Shown here: positions 1-11,141 of the stretch, piece after piece | Layout: each line of letters starts with the position of its first letter | Position numbering within the stretch: the first letter of the stretch is position 1 | From: Schizophyllum amplum | Lineage: Eukaryota; Basidiomycota; Agaricomycetes; Agaricales; Schizophyllaceae | Direction: 5' to 3' | NCBI GenBank assembly: GCA_007026445.1 | Contig: VDMD01000001.1 | Location: 3,720,001 to 3,784,000, forward strand | Length of the DNA: 64,000 bases | Notes under the pieces: generated by a model | Told to the model about the DNA's origin: nothing | The model's input: only the letters and a program-made list of their open reading frames with translations | The model's database searches: none | Translations under genes and position numbers: made by a program

Positions 1-826
1 ATGTCGCAAAGAAGACCAACCCATGAATCGACATACCCTGCGCTCATACGAGTCGATCTTTCTCTGCAATTCTCTGTTGCGGCAGCATTGCACCCGCATA
101 TTCTGCTCGTGGGACCACATGTCTTCTTTGTAATAAGCAATCTGGCAAACATCATTCAGAAAACGCTCCGAGAAAAAGCAAACCAGCGGGCAGCTCACTT
201 TCTCTTTCATTTCGTCGCCCCGGCTGCGCAACTTACTCGTCTGCGACATGTACCGCCGCGTCTGCTTCTCGACCTCGTGCAGCGCCGCCTCCATCCGCCG
301 CACGATGATTGACTTGTTCGAGGCAGCGGGGTCGTCGAAGACGGTCGTCACGGCCGAGATGGACGGTTCGGCTTGGAGGCCTCTGACCTTCACCACGCGC
401 CCGCTACCACGCTGATCCTCTGCGATGGGAAGCCACTCGCCCATGATGGCCGCCAGAGAGGCGATTCGCTCCGATAGGTCGTCCATGTTCCTGCGGTCGG
501 CGTCACTGCAGAAGAGGCGCCTCTTCAGCAATGCACCACGTTACGTTTACGTAGATGTAAACGTACTTCACCACGGCGTCTTCCTGCAACGTAACGTTGT
601 AGAGTCGGGTGAGGGGCAAGTTGCCCAGGCGCGCGCGGCAGGTATGGCAAGTACCCCCAGCCCATGTGGCGCATGCCTCGCAGAAGCCGTGTCCTGGAAG
701 AGTGTCTGTCAGTATGTGGCCTCTCTGGAGGTGCTGTGATGAAGGCGTACCACAGACGGAGAGGACGAGCCACCCCTCCGGGAATTGGACATCCTGCAAG
801 CAGACTGAGCACTCGGCAGTGGGCAT
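1..826 (-). CDS. RING-finger / coiled-coil protein, copy 1 (3' end off window)
   Basis: Probable E3 ubiquitin ligase-like protein. The first exon encodes MPTAECSVCLQDVQFPEG and ends inside the RING. An intron at 694-750 interrupts the Gly codon of the C-G-H motif in phase 1. The next exon reads GHGFCEACATW then CHTC, completing a C3HC4-type RING (residues about 6-45). A second intron near 511-560 leads to an exon rich in charged and Met residues (MDDLSERIASLAAIMGEW). Another exon near 25-160 ends in SYERR just before a GTATGT donor. The remainder lies beyond base 1. Layout, intron phase and the Y-E-R end match the copies at 1427-2517 and 30858-32115, so the three are paralogues. Substrates and partners cannot be read from the sequence. 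RING identity is fairly sure, exon ends less so. Confidence 0.7.
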
Positions 827-1426
827 GACGGGTCAGATGTCGTATGTCGAGCGGCAGAGGATGACCAGAAAGGGGTTGCGGCAGGTAAATGGGTGCTGTT
901 TCCGTCGAGCCTCCACGCCGGTTTTAAAGGAAGCGCAACGGACAACGACTGAGGCCACCCGGAAGACATGATGGCCGTCACCTGGCCTATGAAAGGTCGA
1001 TGAACAATGCAATGTCAAAGCACCTATGGTCGAAGAGCAAAGCCAGGGCACCCCCGAGGAATGAGCACCGGGAAGGGCCAAGGACCCAGGTCATGCGACA
1101 AGGACGTTCAGCCTTTCGGAGATCGAATACAGTTTCTTTCGTGCGCAGCATCCTCGACGCGCCTCTGAGATGTGAGAAGCCGCTTGATGATACATGCCTC
1201 TTCATCGCGCATGAGATGGTCGAGAGGCTCGAAGGCTAACATGCGAGGAACCCAACTAGACGGAGGTCGCGGAACAAGATGTGAGGGCGGCGAGCATCCT
1301 CCAAAGCACGCACGTGACCAGCACGCTTGCAGAAGTTGCCGGCCATTGTTCGACTTTGGGTGAGCCATCAATATGCACCCAAGTGAAGCCGAGCGAGCAG
1401 GACAATGCCGGCGAATACATAGATGT
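827..1426. other. intergenic, nothing recognised
   Basis: About 600 bases between the 5' end of RING copy 1 and the 3' end of RING copy 2. Short open frames in both directions show no motif or codon pattern I recognise. Confidence 0.5.
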
Positions 1427-2517
1427 CTAGAAATACATGCGAGAGAAATAATTGTTGTTCCAAAAAGATTTCGAGATATGATAGAGCGACTGAAGACCCT
1501 CAACGAGGACCGGTAGACACCACAGAAAGATGGACGCGCAAAGAACATGGGCAACGTACTTCCACCGATCCAACTTTTCCTGAGCCATGGCATTAGCTCG
1601 CGCATCACCAGACGACAAGATGGTTCACCTGGCGCTCATAATTTCCAAGCCTTTCCTGCATGGCAGTGTTTGCTGCCGTGAGTTTGTCTTCCGTCGCGCG
1701 GAGACCATCGAGCTGGCGATCGTTAGGCATTTTGGCAAAGGAATCCAGACAGACTCAACGTACAACCATATACAGTCCCCGTATCGTGGTGCGTAACGTC
1801 TGCATCTCCTTCATGTTGAGCTGCATCTCATCCGAGCGGGCGCGCAGAGCCGCTTCCGTGCGCTGGAGCGTGCTCGACGTGGCCGTATATTCAGCCTCCA
1901 GTTTGGCGAGGCGGTCTTGACATTCTTGCACGCGTTTGAGGAGGATGGCTTTGGTCTCCAGCAACTCGGCCTTCTCCGCGCGCTCGGTACGTAGGTCGGC
2001 CAGGGCTGGACGCAAATCTTTGTCCAGAATGCGAGCAGCGCGCAGGATATAGGCCTGCACTTTCGTTGAGCCAGATACTTCAAAAGCAGAGGATCCACGT
2101 ACCCTAGTCATGCTATCCAGGTGCGGAATATCGGCCAAGGCCTCGAGCGCGTTGCAGCCTTTGTCCGCATTATCGATATCATAAGATCCGTTGGCGTTAA
2201 CATCAACGGCCGCCTCAGACTTGGAAGGCCCGGTAGGGGCTGTCGGCGCGCTCGCGTGCACGACATGCTTGATCTCGGGGGATACCTCGACGAATAGCCT
2301 TCGCGGAGTGAGGGCATACGTATGCGCGCGACAGATGGGGCATTTGTCCCACGACTGCCGGGCGCATGTATCGCAAATAACATGTCCTGTTGAGAGTCAG
2401 CTTGGCAGTTTGAACGAGTGGCGTGACGAATGCGAGCATACCACAAGCCGGAAAGACGCGGCCCTCTGCAGGAAATTGGTACTCCTCGAAGCAGATTGCG
2501 CAATTCGAAAATGCCAT
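1427..2517 (-). CDS. RING-finger / coiled-coil protein, copy 2, possible C-terminal TM
   Basis: Start chosen at 2517 because MAFSNCAICFEEYQFP leads directly into the RING; the frame is open further upstream but without RING residues. The phase-1 intron 2387-2441 again splits the Gly of C-G-H, and the next exon gives HVICDTC and CPIC, completing a C3HC4 RING. After a low-complexity linker comes a long coiled coil (about residues 110-215, with RAARILDKDLRPALADL). An intron just after GLYMV leads to LDGLRATEDKL and NYERQ. Splicing one more intron (to 1579) adds EKLDRW followed by a hydrophobic stretch and a stop at 1427. Without that last splice the protein stops near 1606 in VNHLVVW. The membrane tail is therefore an inference. 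Predicted role is a RING E3-like scaffold of unknown target. Confidence 0.7.
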
Positions 2518-3320
2518 AACAGTGGGTTTTAAGTCCTCTCGAGGGATAGAGCGTTGTAAATTACGTGTGCGAAGTACAAGGCGACGGAGTGGTAGGAGCC
2601 GTGAGGCGAGGGGCGAAAGGAGGACGTGGCCTACTCGAAAACAAAGAGTTGCCGCGTAAAGGAGACGTCCTTTGTTGTGCAATGAGCACATTCAAATCAA
2701 TGGACCGAATCATCATCTCTGTCGGGCGACACAGCTAAGGCGATATGGAGATACAGCACCTAATGTGGAGGGACGTCGATGGTGATTGAGGTCAACAAGC
2801 GAACAGCCGAAAAAGGAACAAGACACGATAGGTGGCTGTGCTGTTGTTTACGCGGTTCCTCCCGGTCCAGGGCGCCCGCGCCCAGGCCTTCCCTATTCTT
2901 CAACCTTGATTTTCTGATCTACCACCGGTCAGCCACCGGGTCCCCCCTTGCCCTGGTTCAATTGAAGGACCGGAGAGAACAAGAGAGAAGAGCGACCGAC
3001 CGATGTTGATCGCGAGATAAATTTCTGTAACAGTCATCCGCAGCGTCCTTCTTTATTATAATTGCCACGGACGCCGAGCGAGTGTTCCCGTAAACGCAAA
3101 AAATTCTGCGAAGAGCGGGTTCCGACTCCGAGACATCGTGGTCGCGAGGTCGTCCAGGTCACCTTTTCAAATTACGCCACCATCGTTCCTGATCACACGG
3201 ACAAAAGCTGCTGGTTTACAGCAGACGCCCTTCCTGACAGACCTTCATCCTACGCTCATGCATATCCGCCTATAGTGCTATCCCCCTCCTCCTCCTCCTT
3301 ACATCCTGGCAGCGCCTGGC
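2518..3320. other. intergenic upstream region of GPCR and RING copy 2
   Basis: Divergent promoter region of about 800 bases between RING copy 2 (leftward) and the GPCR (rightward). I see no gene, repeat or clear promoter element beyond AT-rich patches near 3020-3060. Confidence 0.4.
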
Positions 3321-4777
3321 ATGCAGAAGGGGTACACCTGTACCGGCGAGGACTGGGAGTTGTATCTCAACCATGACACGAATATATACTGTCTTTCGCG
3401 GGGTGAGAGCATCGGGCTCGCGGTGCGTTACAATCTGCTTTTCCCCAGCTGTGGTACTGATACATCCTGACAGCTCGTAGCGGAATCAGGTTTGATATCG
3501 CTCATCGCGGTGGCCTTTGTCTTCGTCATCATCTTCGTACGTGAGCTCCGTGTTGGCCGCGTATCCCCTCGCTGAACCTTTATACCCAGCGCAACTTCGC
3601 GCGACACATACGCAATACGCGGGGGACGCCCGCGCAGTGGCACATCGTCTCGCAGGCGATGGACGTGTTCATGGTGAACACGGAGCTTAGTCCCCGTCTA
3701 CGCGATCGCTGACTCGTGCGGCCAGCTCAATCTCTTCTTCTCCGATCTGGTACAGGCCCTTGGCGCCGTCATGGACGTCCGATGGATACACTCCGGCATC
3801 GTGCAAACAGGCGGCTTCTGCACCGCGCAGGGCATCGTCCAGCAGCTCGGAGAGTCGAGTGCTGCAATGACCACCCTCGTCATCACCCTCGCCACCTTCA
3901 TCGGTGTGTGGTGCGGAAAGCTCGCCTCCCCGCTGCTCGCGACGTGCATCGTCGCCGGCATATGGATCTTCACCATCACAATGACTGCCGCGGGGAATGG
4001 CCTTCACGACGGAACTGATGACCCGTACATCGTCCCTACACCTGTGCGTACCCTGCCGTTCCTGGACTGGCCCATTCCCTTACTGACCCCATTGGTAGTA
4101 TTGGTGCTGGATCGGCGAGAAATACTTTGGGTTTCGGCTCGCTGGCGAGTACATCTGGTTTTGGATCACTCTTTGCGCGTCTATCCTGCTCTATATCCCG
4201 CTCTACTTCTGGAGCCGGGGCAATATCACAATTGACGACAAGTGCTGGTGGCGGTTCTCCTTCCACCGTATCCATAATAACCCGCACGCCGACCCGACCG
4301 GAGGTAGACGGCAGGCACTCATCATGATATCGTGCGTACCCTTCCAATCATTGTTCATCTCCCTTCTCACCTCGGACACACAGATACCCCCTCGTTTACT
4401 CCATCCTCGTCCTTCCGCTCAGCGTCGTGCGCTGGATTGGCTTCCTCGACAACGATCCGCAACCCCCTGCTCTCACCATGACCGTGGCCTCCATTTACGG
4501 CCTCTCCGGCGCCGCCAACGTGCTCCTCCTCCGCCTCACTCGCCCCAACTCGGTGCTCTTCGGCCACACGACGTACGGGCCCGGCGCGGGCCCGGATGAC
4601 AGCTCGCACTTCACGCTCGACATAGCACGCCGGCGGGAGAGCGCGGAGCGTTACCGCAAGCGGCCCGGGGATGACCTGGGGCTCGGGCGGCTGGGCACGC
4701 GCACGGGCGACGGAGGACGGTCGACGGGAGATTTCTCGAACTACCACTCCGAGAGGTTCAGTACCGACGAGAGCTAG
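3321..4777 (+). CDS. Git3-like seven-transmembrane GPCR
   Basis: Six exons joined by short introns at 3423-3473, 3537-3589, 3674-3725, 4044-4098 and 4332-4383 give about 397 residues. After a short outer N-terminus with two Cys come seven hydrophobic segments: LVAESGLISLIAVAFVFVI, MLNLFFSDLVQALGAVMDV, then a Cys-containing loop (GGFCTAQGIVQQ), MTTLVITLATFIGVW, LLATCIVAGIWIFTITM, YIWFWITLCASILLYIPLYF, YPLVYSILVLPLSVVRWIGF and ALTMTVASIYGLSGAANVLL. The order and the LF.SDL.QALG / W / LR.TRPNSVLFG motifs fit the fungal Git3/cAMP-receptor-like class, which senses glucose or other nutrients at the plasma membrane and signals through G-alpha and cAMP in yeasts. The cytoplasmic tail is Arg/Gly/Ser-rich. 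The ligand is unknown. Start ATG 3321 is the first in frame that keeps TM1 intact. Confidence 0.85.
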
Positions 4778-5391
4778 CCCGGCGTGCCTCGGGCGCACAT
4801 TCGTTCTTCTTGCACCTCTGGTGCCTCCTTGGGCTACCTGCGCTTGCCCCTAATCAAGTTATTGCCTCGCTTTGTGGTGCATCCGTGTCGGTTTGTCATT
4901 TCGAATCGCATACCGCCGTTCGCCTACGTACTTCGTCCGTCCCTCTGCCTACGTACCGCATCCACCCGCCTCCGTTTCGCCTCTACCCACCCTACTTGCC
5001 CACACTGGGCGCCTACTTTTCACGGACTTCCTATTCTTGAAAAACCAGCGCTCTTTTTTCTGATCATGAAATTCCCTTGTATTAGTAGTAGAGCTGTAGC
5101 TTCGCTTTCGGTACCGAATCTGTCAGTCAGATTCATCAACGTTTAACAGTGCACATCGTATGTAGTCATTCTATTGGGTTTTTGGGGACCGCAGATGTCA
5201 AGTTGTTCTTCCAGCGCGCAGTAGGGCCGTTCCAGGGCGTTCTTGACTGTAACTCAGTCTGAGTAAGTAGACTCCGACCGCGGCGTTGCGTGAGAATAAC
5301 TGAAGTGCGGCAAATGCCGGAGTAGGTGCGCGCGCTTACTCCCGCCTTTCCTCCACCATCTGATCAACTGTCTTTCTCTACGACTCCTCAG
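4778..5391. other. intergenic, nothing recognised
   Basis: About 600 bases between the GPCR stop and the F-box gene start. It contains pyrimidine-rich and repeated CTACGTAC-like patches (about 4920-4965) typical of fungal promoters, but no gene-like frame. Confidence 0.4.
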
Positions 5392-7011
5392 ATGTCGACC
5401 CCCAAGACGGTGGATGGTAGGTATAACATTTCTGGGTCAACAACAGGTCTGACTGACCCGTTCCTAGCGTGTTATCACCGAATCGAACGCCCAGACGCTC
5501 TGCTGCGAGATGCGGCGCTTATAGCGAACCGCCAGATGTTGCGCGACAACCAGGCTCTTCCAGTCGAGGACGAGTCATGCGCAGAGCTCTACCTCAATAG
5601 CCTTCAGCTCGAGATCGACCATGTAGCGCCAGAGGCATACCGTCTGTCTGCGCTGCTTGCAGAGCTCGTCGAGCAGCACCGATTCATACTCTCTTCGAAG
5701 GCCCCCATTCGCAAGCTGCCTGCGGAGGTTCTGTCGGAGGTCTTCATTGCATTAGCCTCTGACCACGCCCCCGAAAAGCGCGCTCCTGCGATCATTCGCA
5801 CTGTCGCTGGTGTTTGCGCGTCGTGGCGGACGATAGCGTGGGGTACTCCAACATTATGGACCTGTATCGCCGTGGATTGCGAAAAGAGTCAGCCATGGGA
5901 TGCTCTTCTGGACGACCAAATTCGAGCGTCAGGAAAGCTTCCTCTTCGATTGATCATGACTCAATGTGATGTCGATAGCAGGTCCCTCGCGCGGCTTGCC
6001 CCGTACGCGTCGCGATGGTGGAATATTGAGCTCGTCGGCGCTTGCGACGCCTTTGCGCAGATGTCCCTCGTCTTCCCTCATCTCTTCAGAGCCACCATTC
6101 GCCTGCCAAGCTACGATCCCCATGCACTGGAAATTCTCGGAGGGGCTCCAGCGCTGCGATCGCTGTTTGTCGAAGCCACATACATCTGGGATCTTTTTGG
6201 ACATCCCGCCCTCGGCTTTCCCCCTCTCCCGCCTCTTGACGCTCTTACCGACCTCAGGATCGATGCCATATCGTTGAGCGTCGAAGTGCTGTTGGATGCG
6301 CTTGCACAATGCGCTACGTCGCTAGAGTGCTTATTCCTCCTCGCTGGTGAAGGCAGCACTGCGTTTGGGAGCGCTAGACAGCGAATCATATTACCCAATC
6401 TCCATACCGCCGACTTGCTCTACAACGCGCATCAGATCCTGCCATATATCGACGCGCCTGCGCTTCAAAACCTTGTCTTTCGCGGCACGCATATGATGGA
6501 CACAGGGGATCCATGCATGTCTCTCCTTCAGTTGTTGGAGCACGGCCCTATATCGTTACTCAGCCTTGAGCTGGACGAGATCCGAAGCACTATCGAACCC
6601 AGCGCGATGCTGCAGTGCTTCACGCGATTGAATGGTCTCAGCGAGTTGACAGTGAGGGAATCGAGGAACGCGTTTGCCGTCGTCCTCTCACATACTGTGC
6701 TGGACAGTATGGTGGGCGCACCAGATGTCGCCCCACTGTTCCCGCATCTCGAGTTTCTCACCATGCAGTTCTCGCACTACTCGGTCGACGAAGCGACTCG
6801 GAATGTCGTGGACCGACTAGTTGCAAGTAGAACGACTTCAAGGATGTGCGGAGGCCTTGCGATCGAAGCGCTATCCCATTGCGACATACAAGGCATCCCG
6901 GGTCGGCCGTCGGTCCAGTCGACCAGACTGAGATGGGAGGTGGATAGTTCGACCGCCGGATGGGGGCCAGACGGGGGCTGGGGGTCAGACCAGTCAAATC
7001 CATGGGGGTGA
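5392..7011 (+). CDS. F-box-like domain protein (copy 1)
   Basis: Nearly uninterrupted frame of 539 residues from ATG 5392; a perfect 51-nt intron signature at 5417-5467 (GTAGGT...TTCCTAG) is in frame, so both spliced (522 aa) and unspliced forms are open. An N-terminal coiled-coil-like segment (about residues 60-105) is followed by an F-box-like motif, PIRKLPAEVLSEVFIAL, then a W-rich block (CASWRTIAWGTPTLWTCI) typical of agaricomycete F-box proteins. The C-terminal half is leucine-rich with LRR-like spacing (LPNLHTADLLYNAHQILPYI). Family members act as Skp1-Cullin-F-box substrate receptors. The substrate is unknown. The C-terminus is Gly/Trp-rich. It differs clearly from the F-box pair at 26132 and 53098-55513, so it is a separate lineage of the expanded family. 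Confidence 0.85.
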   Translation: MSTPKTVDGRYNISGSTTGLTDPFLACYHRIERPDALLRDAALIANRQMLRDNQALPVEDESCAELYLNSLQLEIDHVAPEAYRLSALLAELVEQHRFILSSKAPIRKLPAEVLSEVFIALASDHAPEKRAPAIIRTVAGVCASWRTIAWGTPTLWTCIAVDCEKSQPWDALLDDQIRASGKLPLRLIMTQCDVDSRSLARLAPYASRWWNIELVGACDAFAQMSLVFPHLFRATIRLPSYDPHALEILGGAPALRSLFVEATYIWDLFGHPALGFPPLPPLDALTDLRIDAISLSVEVLLDALAQCATSLECLFLLAGEGSTAFGSARQRIILPNLHTADLLYNAHQILPYIDAPALQNLVFRGTHMMDTGDPCMSLLQLLEHGPISLLSLELDEIRSTIEPSAMLQCFTRLNGLSELTVRESRNAFAVVLSHTVLDSMVGAPDVAPLFPHLEFLTMQFSHYSVDEATRNVVDRLVASRTTSRMCGGLAIEALSHCDIQGIPGRPSVQSTRLRWEVDSSTAGWGPDGGWGSDQSNPWG

Positions 7012-7079
7012 GAGGTGATCATATACTTGCGTCGTGGGGAGAAGAACTTCTATATAATTATGCACGTCGATATCGGGTC

Positions 7080-7420
7080 TCTTTGGCACATCCGAATTTG
7101 GCCGCGCACACTTCACTGTCCTGAATTATTGGACGGCGCATCGAAATGAGGATAGGGCTGAGCGTAAAGATATGAGAGTGGAGTCATCCTATATTATTAT
7201 ACAGTCAACGCACAAGGCGGCTTCTACCTCAACTCAAAAACACCTCAGCAAACCGGCGCAGATCCTTCGCTGCCACCCCATTCTCCTCCTTGAGTCCTTC
7301 CACGCATTCTCAACCATTATCTTCATCCTCGCCGCAATGCCTTCTCCCTCCGCTTCTCCTCATCGAAGAACGCCTACTGCAGTACTCGCCGTGCCTCGAC
7401 CATAATCGCCTCTGAGCCTT
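7080..7420 (-). pseudogene. decayed tail of a UDP-glycosyltransferase gene
   Basis: The segment is recognisably homologous to 10920-11330, the last codons and 3' flank of the glycosyltransferase at 11142-13539. Shared stretches include TTCTACCTCAACTCAAAAAC and CATCGAAGAACGCC, and the flanking AT-rich sequence also aligns. On the minus strand the protein reads EARRVLQ then a stop where the intact copy has Trp (TGG to TAG), followed by AFFDE and a frameshifted C-terminus. Only about 70 codons plus flank remain. It abuts the stop of the GMC gene at 7442, so an ancestral layout with a glycosyltransferase on each side of the oxidoreductase, or a segmental tail duplication, is likely. Confidence 0.75.
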
Positions 7421-7441
7421 TGCGTTGTCCTCGGTTAACCT

Positions 7442-10062
7442 TCAAAGCGTAAGCTTCAAGCCTAGCTCCTTTCCAATGATGATTGCTGCTTTTTCCCCAA
7501 TGACCACCGCCGTGCTGCACGTATTGGCCCTGACATTGGCAGGCGCTATAGATAGCTGAAGCATTGTCAGATAACGCTGCATATTCGTGCGATATTATGC
7601 ACCCACATCTGCGACTTTGAGACACTCCGTGCCATACACATTCAACGCGGCGTCGACCACTCCTCCTCTGACGCGCGGCTTCATCGCACAGGTGCCGAGC
7701 TACACTTGCTTGTCAATGTGGAAACTTTGATGTCCTTGGTAGGTCCCTCACTGAATGCCACACCGAGGGTACTACAGCCCGTCGTCAGCTCAGCGCTTTT
7801 GTGCTTCTGGATACAGCGTGGAACGTACCATTTTCCTTGATGAAGACCTCCAGCTCTCTGTCGTCTTCAGCGTCATATATGATATCGGGGGCGTCAATCG
7901 CGACAGGTCCCTCTACAGCCTCCTTGATCTCTGCGTCGCTCCCCCTCGCAAATTTCGGGGTCATGGGCAAATATTCGCCGCGAAAGAGGGGCATGCGGCG
8001 TGCGAACTCGCGGCACTTCTTGTATCCCCATTTCATAGTGGCGAGGTCCGCGCCATGCTCGCTGAGATCATACCAAATAAACACTGACAGCAAACTTTCA
8101 AGAATAGCAGCTCACTCAGTCAGAAAACCTGCGTCGAAATTATGAGGCGCGTTCGCATCTTCGGCCGAGCCAGCGTGCACGCTGCCTCTTGAAGATGGAT
8201 ATAACTGAAATCCCACAGTTGAACAGCGAATTAAAGATACTGTATAAGGAAATTGCGTACGAGGATAAAGCCGACAACGAAGTACTTGCGCGGAGGCAAG
8301 CTGGCGGGATCTCCGGTTGGCAGACTGCAGAACGGTGAGATGCCATGTAGTCTTGCCTGGTTGACTGTCGCACCCAGCCATGGTCATGATGAGCATGACG
8401 GCCTTGTCCGGCGCGTTCTTGAAGTAGGTCTGCCATTTCTTTTCGAAGGGTGCGCCGAGCACCTTCAGGTCAGCTTCGGTCGGTCGCATCTTGATACCGG
8501 CATCGATACCACTGTGTAAGAACGCTCATATCCCATGATGGAGGCGTGATTGAGCATCACTCACTTGTGCGCTATCAATCCTTTGCCCTCTGTATGCCAC
8601 ATCTCCAGCCATTCTGTATAACAGTGCCATCAGTTACAATGCTCTGAAGCATATAGCGTTGACTCACTCGCTAGTTCTTCAGGTTCGCCACCTATCAGAC
8701 CATCCTGGGTGTCCGTCTGTTCCGATGCATAGCTTACAGGGAACAGGGCGGTGTGATCTACAGGATATGAGCAAGCGGCAGCGTCCGCGCGTCTCTGCTT
8801 ACTTTGATAATCCTCGCCGACTCCCGGAAGATCGACCTTGACCGGGACGCCGAGCTTGCTCAGAAGCTCGGGGTTACCAACGCCGGACCTCTCGAGAATG
8901 GTAGGCGAGCCGAATGCGCCAGCTGCAAGGACTACAAGACGAGACGCATACGTCGTCCGGACAATCTGATCGCCGCCCACTTGCGTAGCTCCAACATCTA
9001 CGTGTTCTACGCCGATGGCCTTGCTGCCTCTGAGCTCCCGTGAGAAGAGGACCAAAGCCCAAGCCAAAGACTCACTTGAAGAGAACCCGCTTGACTTGTC
9101 GTCCGGGCTCAATGTCGAGATCACGATTTTCGTTGTTATAGACGTAGTGGTGCGCGACATCCGAACGCGTTCCGGTATTCTTGTCGATAAATTTTGCCCA
9201 GCGCTAAGACAGTCCGGTTTAACATATTCTCGCTCAGGCGCTCTTCACGCCCAATAGTCCCTCGTACCGCGTAGCCATTGCATTCATGGAAGTCACTGAG
9301 GTCATCGATCTGCCCGCGTTCCTCGTCGTACGCCATGGCAACGTCAAGGAATTGCTTGCCGACATCGTCGAAATGACCGCCGTAAGATATCTTGAGCGGA
9401 CCATCGCACCCGTGCGTCGTCCTGTCTGACTGTTCCTGGTACGTCTCCATCTGCTTACGTTCGTCGATGAATGGAAACGGAGGAAAGCAACCATAGCGGA
9501 CCGCACCTTGCTGAACAAGGGTGTGAGGTCAGCCGAGCCCCAACCCGCATTCTCATAGATGTTCTTCCAGTCATCGAAGTCCGATGCCGATGGGCGGGCG
9601 TACATAGTGCCTGGGTCATCATGAGATGATTGTGAGCGATACTTAGCCCTGCAAGAACAAACCATTGACTGAGCTGCCACCACCCACGCATCGACCCGAG
9701 AGCACTGCAGCCGGTCTCCCTCCAACAGCAGCAGATGGCACGCTGGCAGTCGAGGAGATTGTTCCGTTGGCGAGGTTGAGATGGCTATAATATCTGTACG
9801 GCAGAATATGCGCATCGAGGCCTTTGGTCTGCCCGCCCGCTTCCAGGATCTAGAGAAAGAAGTTCACTGAGAGCTCAAAGATGAGTCAATGGCGTAGACA
9901 GTACTAAGATCTTGAGAGAGGGGTCGGCTGCTGCCAGACGACCAGCGGCCACGCACGCCGTCGTACCTCCTACAAAGATAGAAGAGATGAAAGCCAATAT
10001 GCCCAAGGTCCAGCAGCAGTCTCACCTCCAGCAAAGACGATGTCGTACGTCTGAGAGGCCAT
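7442..10062 (-). CDS. GMC oxidoreductase (alcohol oxidase-like flavoprotein)
   Basis: About 13 exons with short introns rebuild a complete GMC family protein. The N-terminus MASQTYDIVFAG continues across an intron as GGTTACVAAGRLAAAD, the Rossmann FAD-binding motif. The signature LSGRCVGGGSSVNG and the second signature GAFGSPTILERSGVG are intact. The C-terminal block reads VWHSLGTCAMKPR, with the active-site His, then VADVSIAPANVRANTCSTA, with Asn at the second catalytic position as in alcohol oxidases, and ends GEKAAIIIGKELGLKL. No signal peptide is visible, suggesting an intracellular or peroxisomal enzyme oxidising an alcohol to an aldehyde with release of H2O2. It lies head-to-tail with the glycosyltransferase 1.1 kb upstream, so the two may act in one pathway. 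No broken motif was seen. Confidence 0.9.
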
Positions 10063-11141
10063 ATCCTGGACGAAGACCCGTGAGAGGGGGAAGTGGAAGG
10101 AATGACAATCACCTCACCGGCATATAAGGCTACGAATGTGACGTACACAGTGTACCGTACTGTATCCGCAGAGTCGAGCAAGCTGTCTTCTAGTCAGCTA
10201 ATTCTTCTTCTAAGAGTCGTTATCGAAGGCCACAGAACATCCATTGATGGAGCATGACGAGCTGGCAGGACCCAGGCAAGACCCTAAGTAGAGGAGACAA
10301 GTCGTTCGAGCTCGGTGACATAAGCACCCATAGCGTGAAAGATGTTGTACAATGTAGGTGTCGTGTGTTGTTGCTTTGATAGTGGCAGTCAATTGCCTCT
10401 TATCGACCCCTTGGCTGACATTTTGAGAAGCCGGGCAGTGCCAAACAAAGCCCTCTGACATGCGCACTGCTTTCTAGGCAGTGATGAACCCAAACAGATC
10501 TAGAATCCGTCGTATTCACGACTGGTACGAGTCAGTATGTCGATATGATGGTCGAGGTCGAAAGATGTACAGCAGAGTCGAGAGTTTCGAAGGAAGACTC
10601 TCCGAAGACGCCGCAGATTTGATTGTGTTTGGCCCTATTTGCATCGCACCCGGCCGTACTCACGATCACGTGGGATGTGTTCGAAAAAGACGCTCTCCGT
10701 CCTGTGTAACTGTTACCCGCAGTGTACTCTGCATAGCCTCGTTGGAGACTCAAATCCGGTCTCCCGTATGGCTTCTTTGCAGGCGTTGAGCTGCTCTAGA
10801 AGTGAAAACAATCCCGGGAATGCTATATTTTGTCTTCAGTGGCAGAAGACGGCGAGTACACACGGCAATAACATGTGCGTAAGGTGTGGTGGCCAGATCA
10901 TATATGCACATTATTAGCGGTATTTTAGCACACCCGGAATCGGCCATCAAGTCGCGCGTGCTACTGTCTGTCGTGGGACACAAGTTCAAGGACACTTGGT
11001 TGTTCTAGATTCTCGTACCTATGAGAAATTAGGACAGAGCTGAGCGAATAGACGAGCGTCATCCTTTGTCATGTTTCACGACTAACAGGGGCCTACCGTG
11101 GTTCACTTTCAGTAACGTCAACGCCCAAAGCCGCTTCTACC
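10063..11141. other. GMC upstream region / glycosyltransferase 3' flank
   Basis: Just over 1 kb. The right part (10920-11141) is the 3' flank of the glycosyltransferase, duplicated in decayed form at 7080-7200. The left part should carry the GMC promoter. Open frames here (for example 10481-10789) show no domain or codon pattern I recognise. Confidence 0.4.

Noticed and set aside
1108..1608. 166-codon minus-strand frame
   Set aside because: Overlaps the better supported last exon of RING copy 2 in another frame and lacks motifs.
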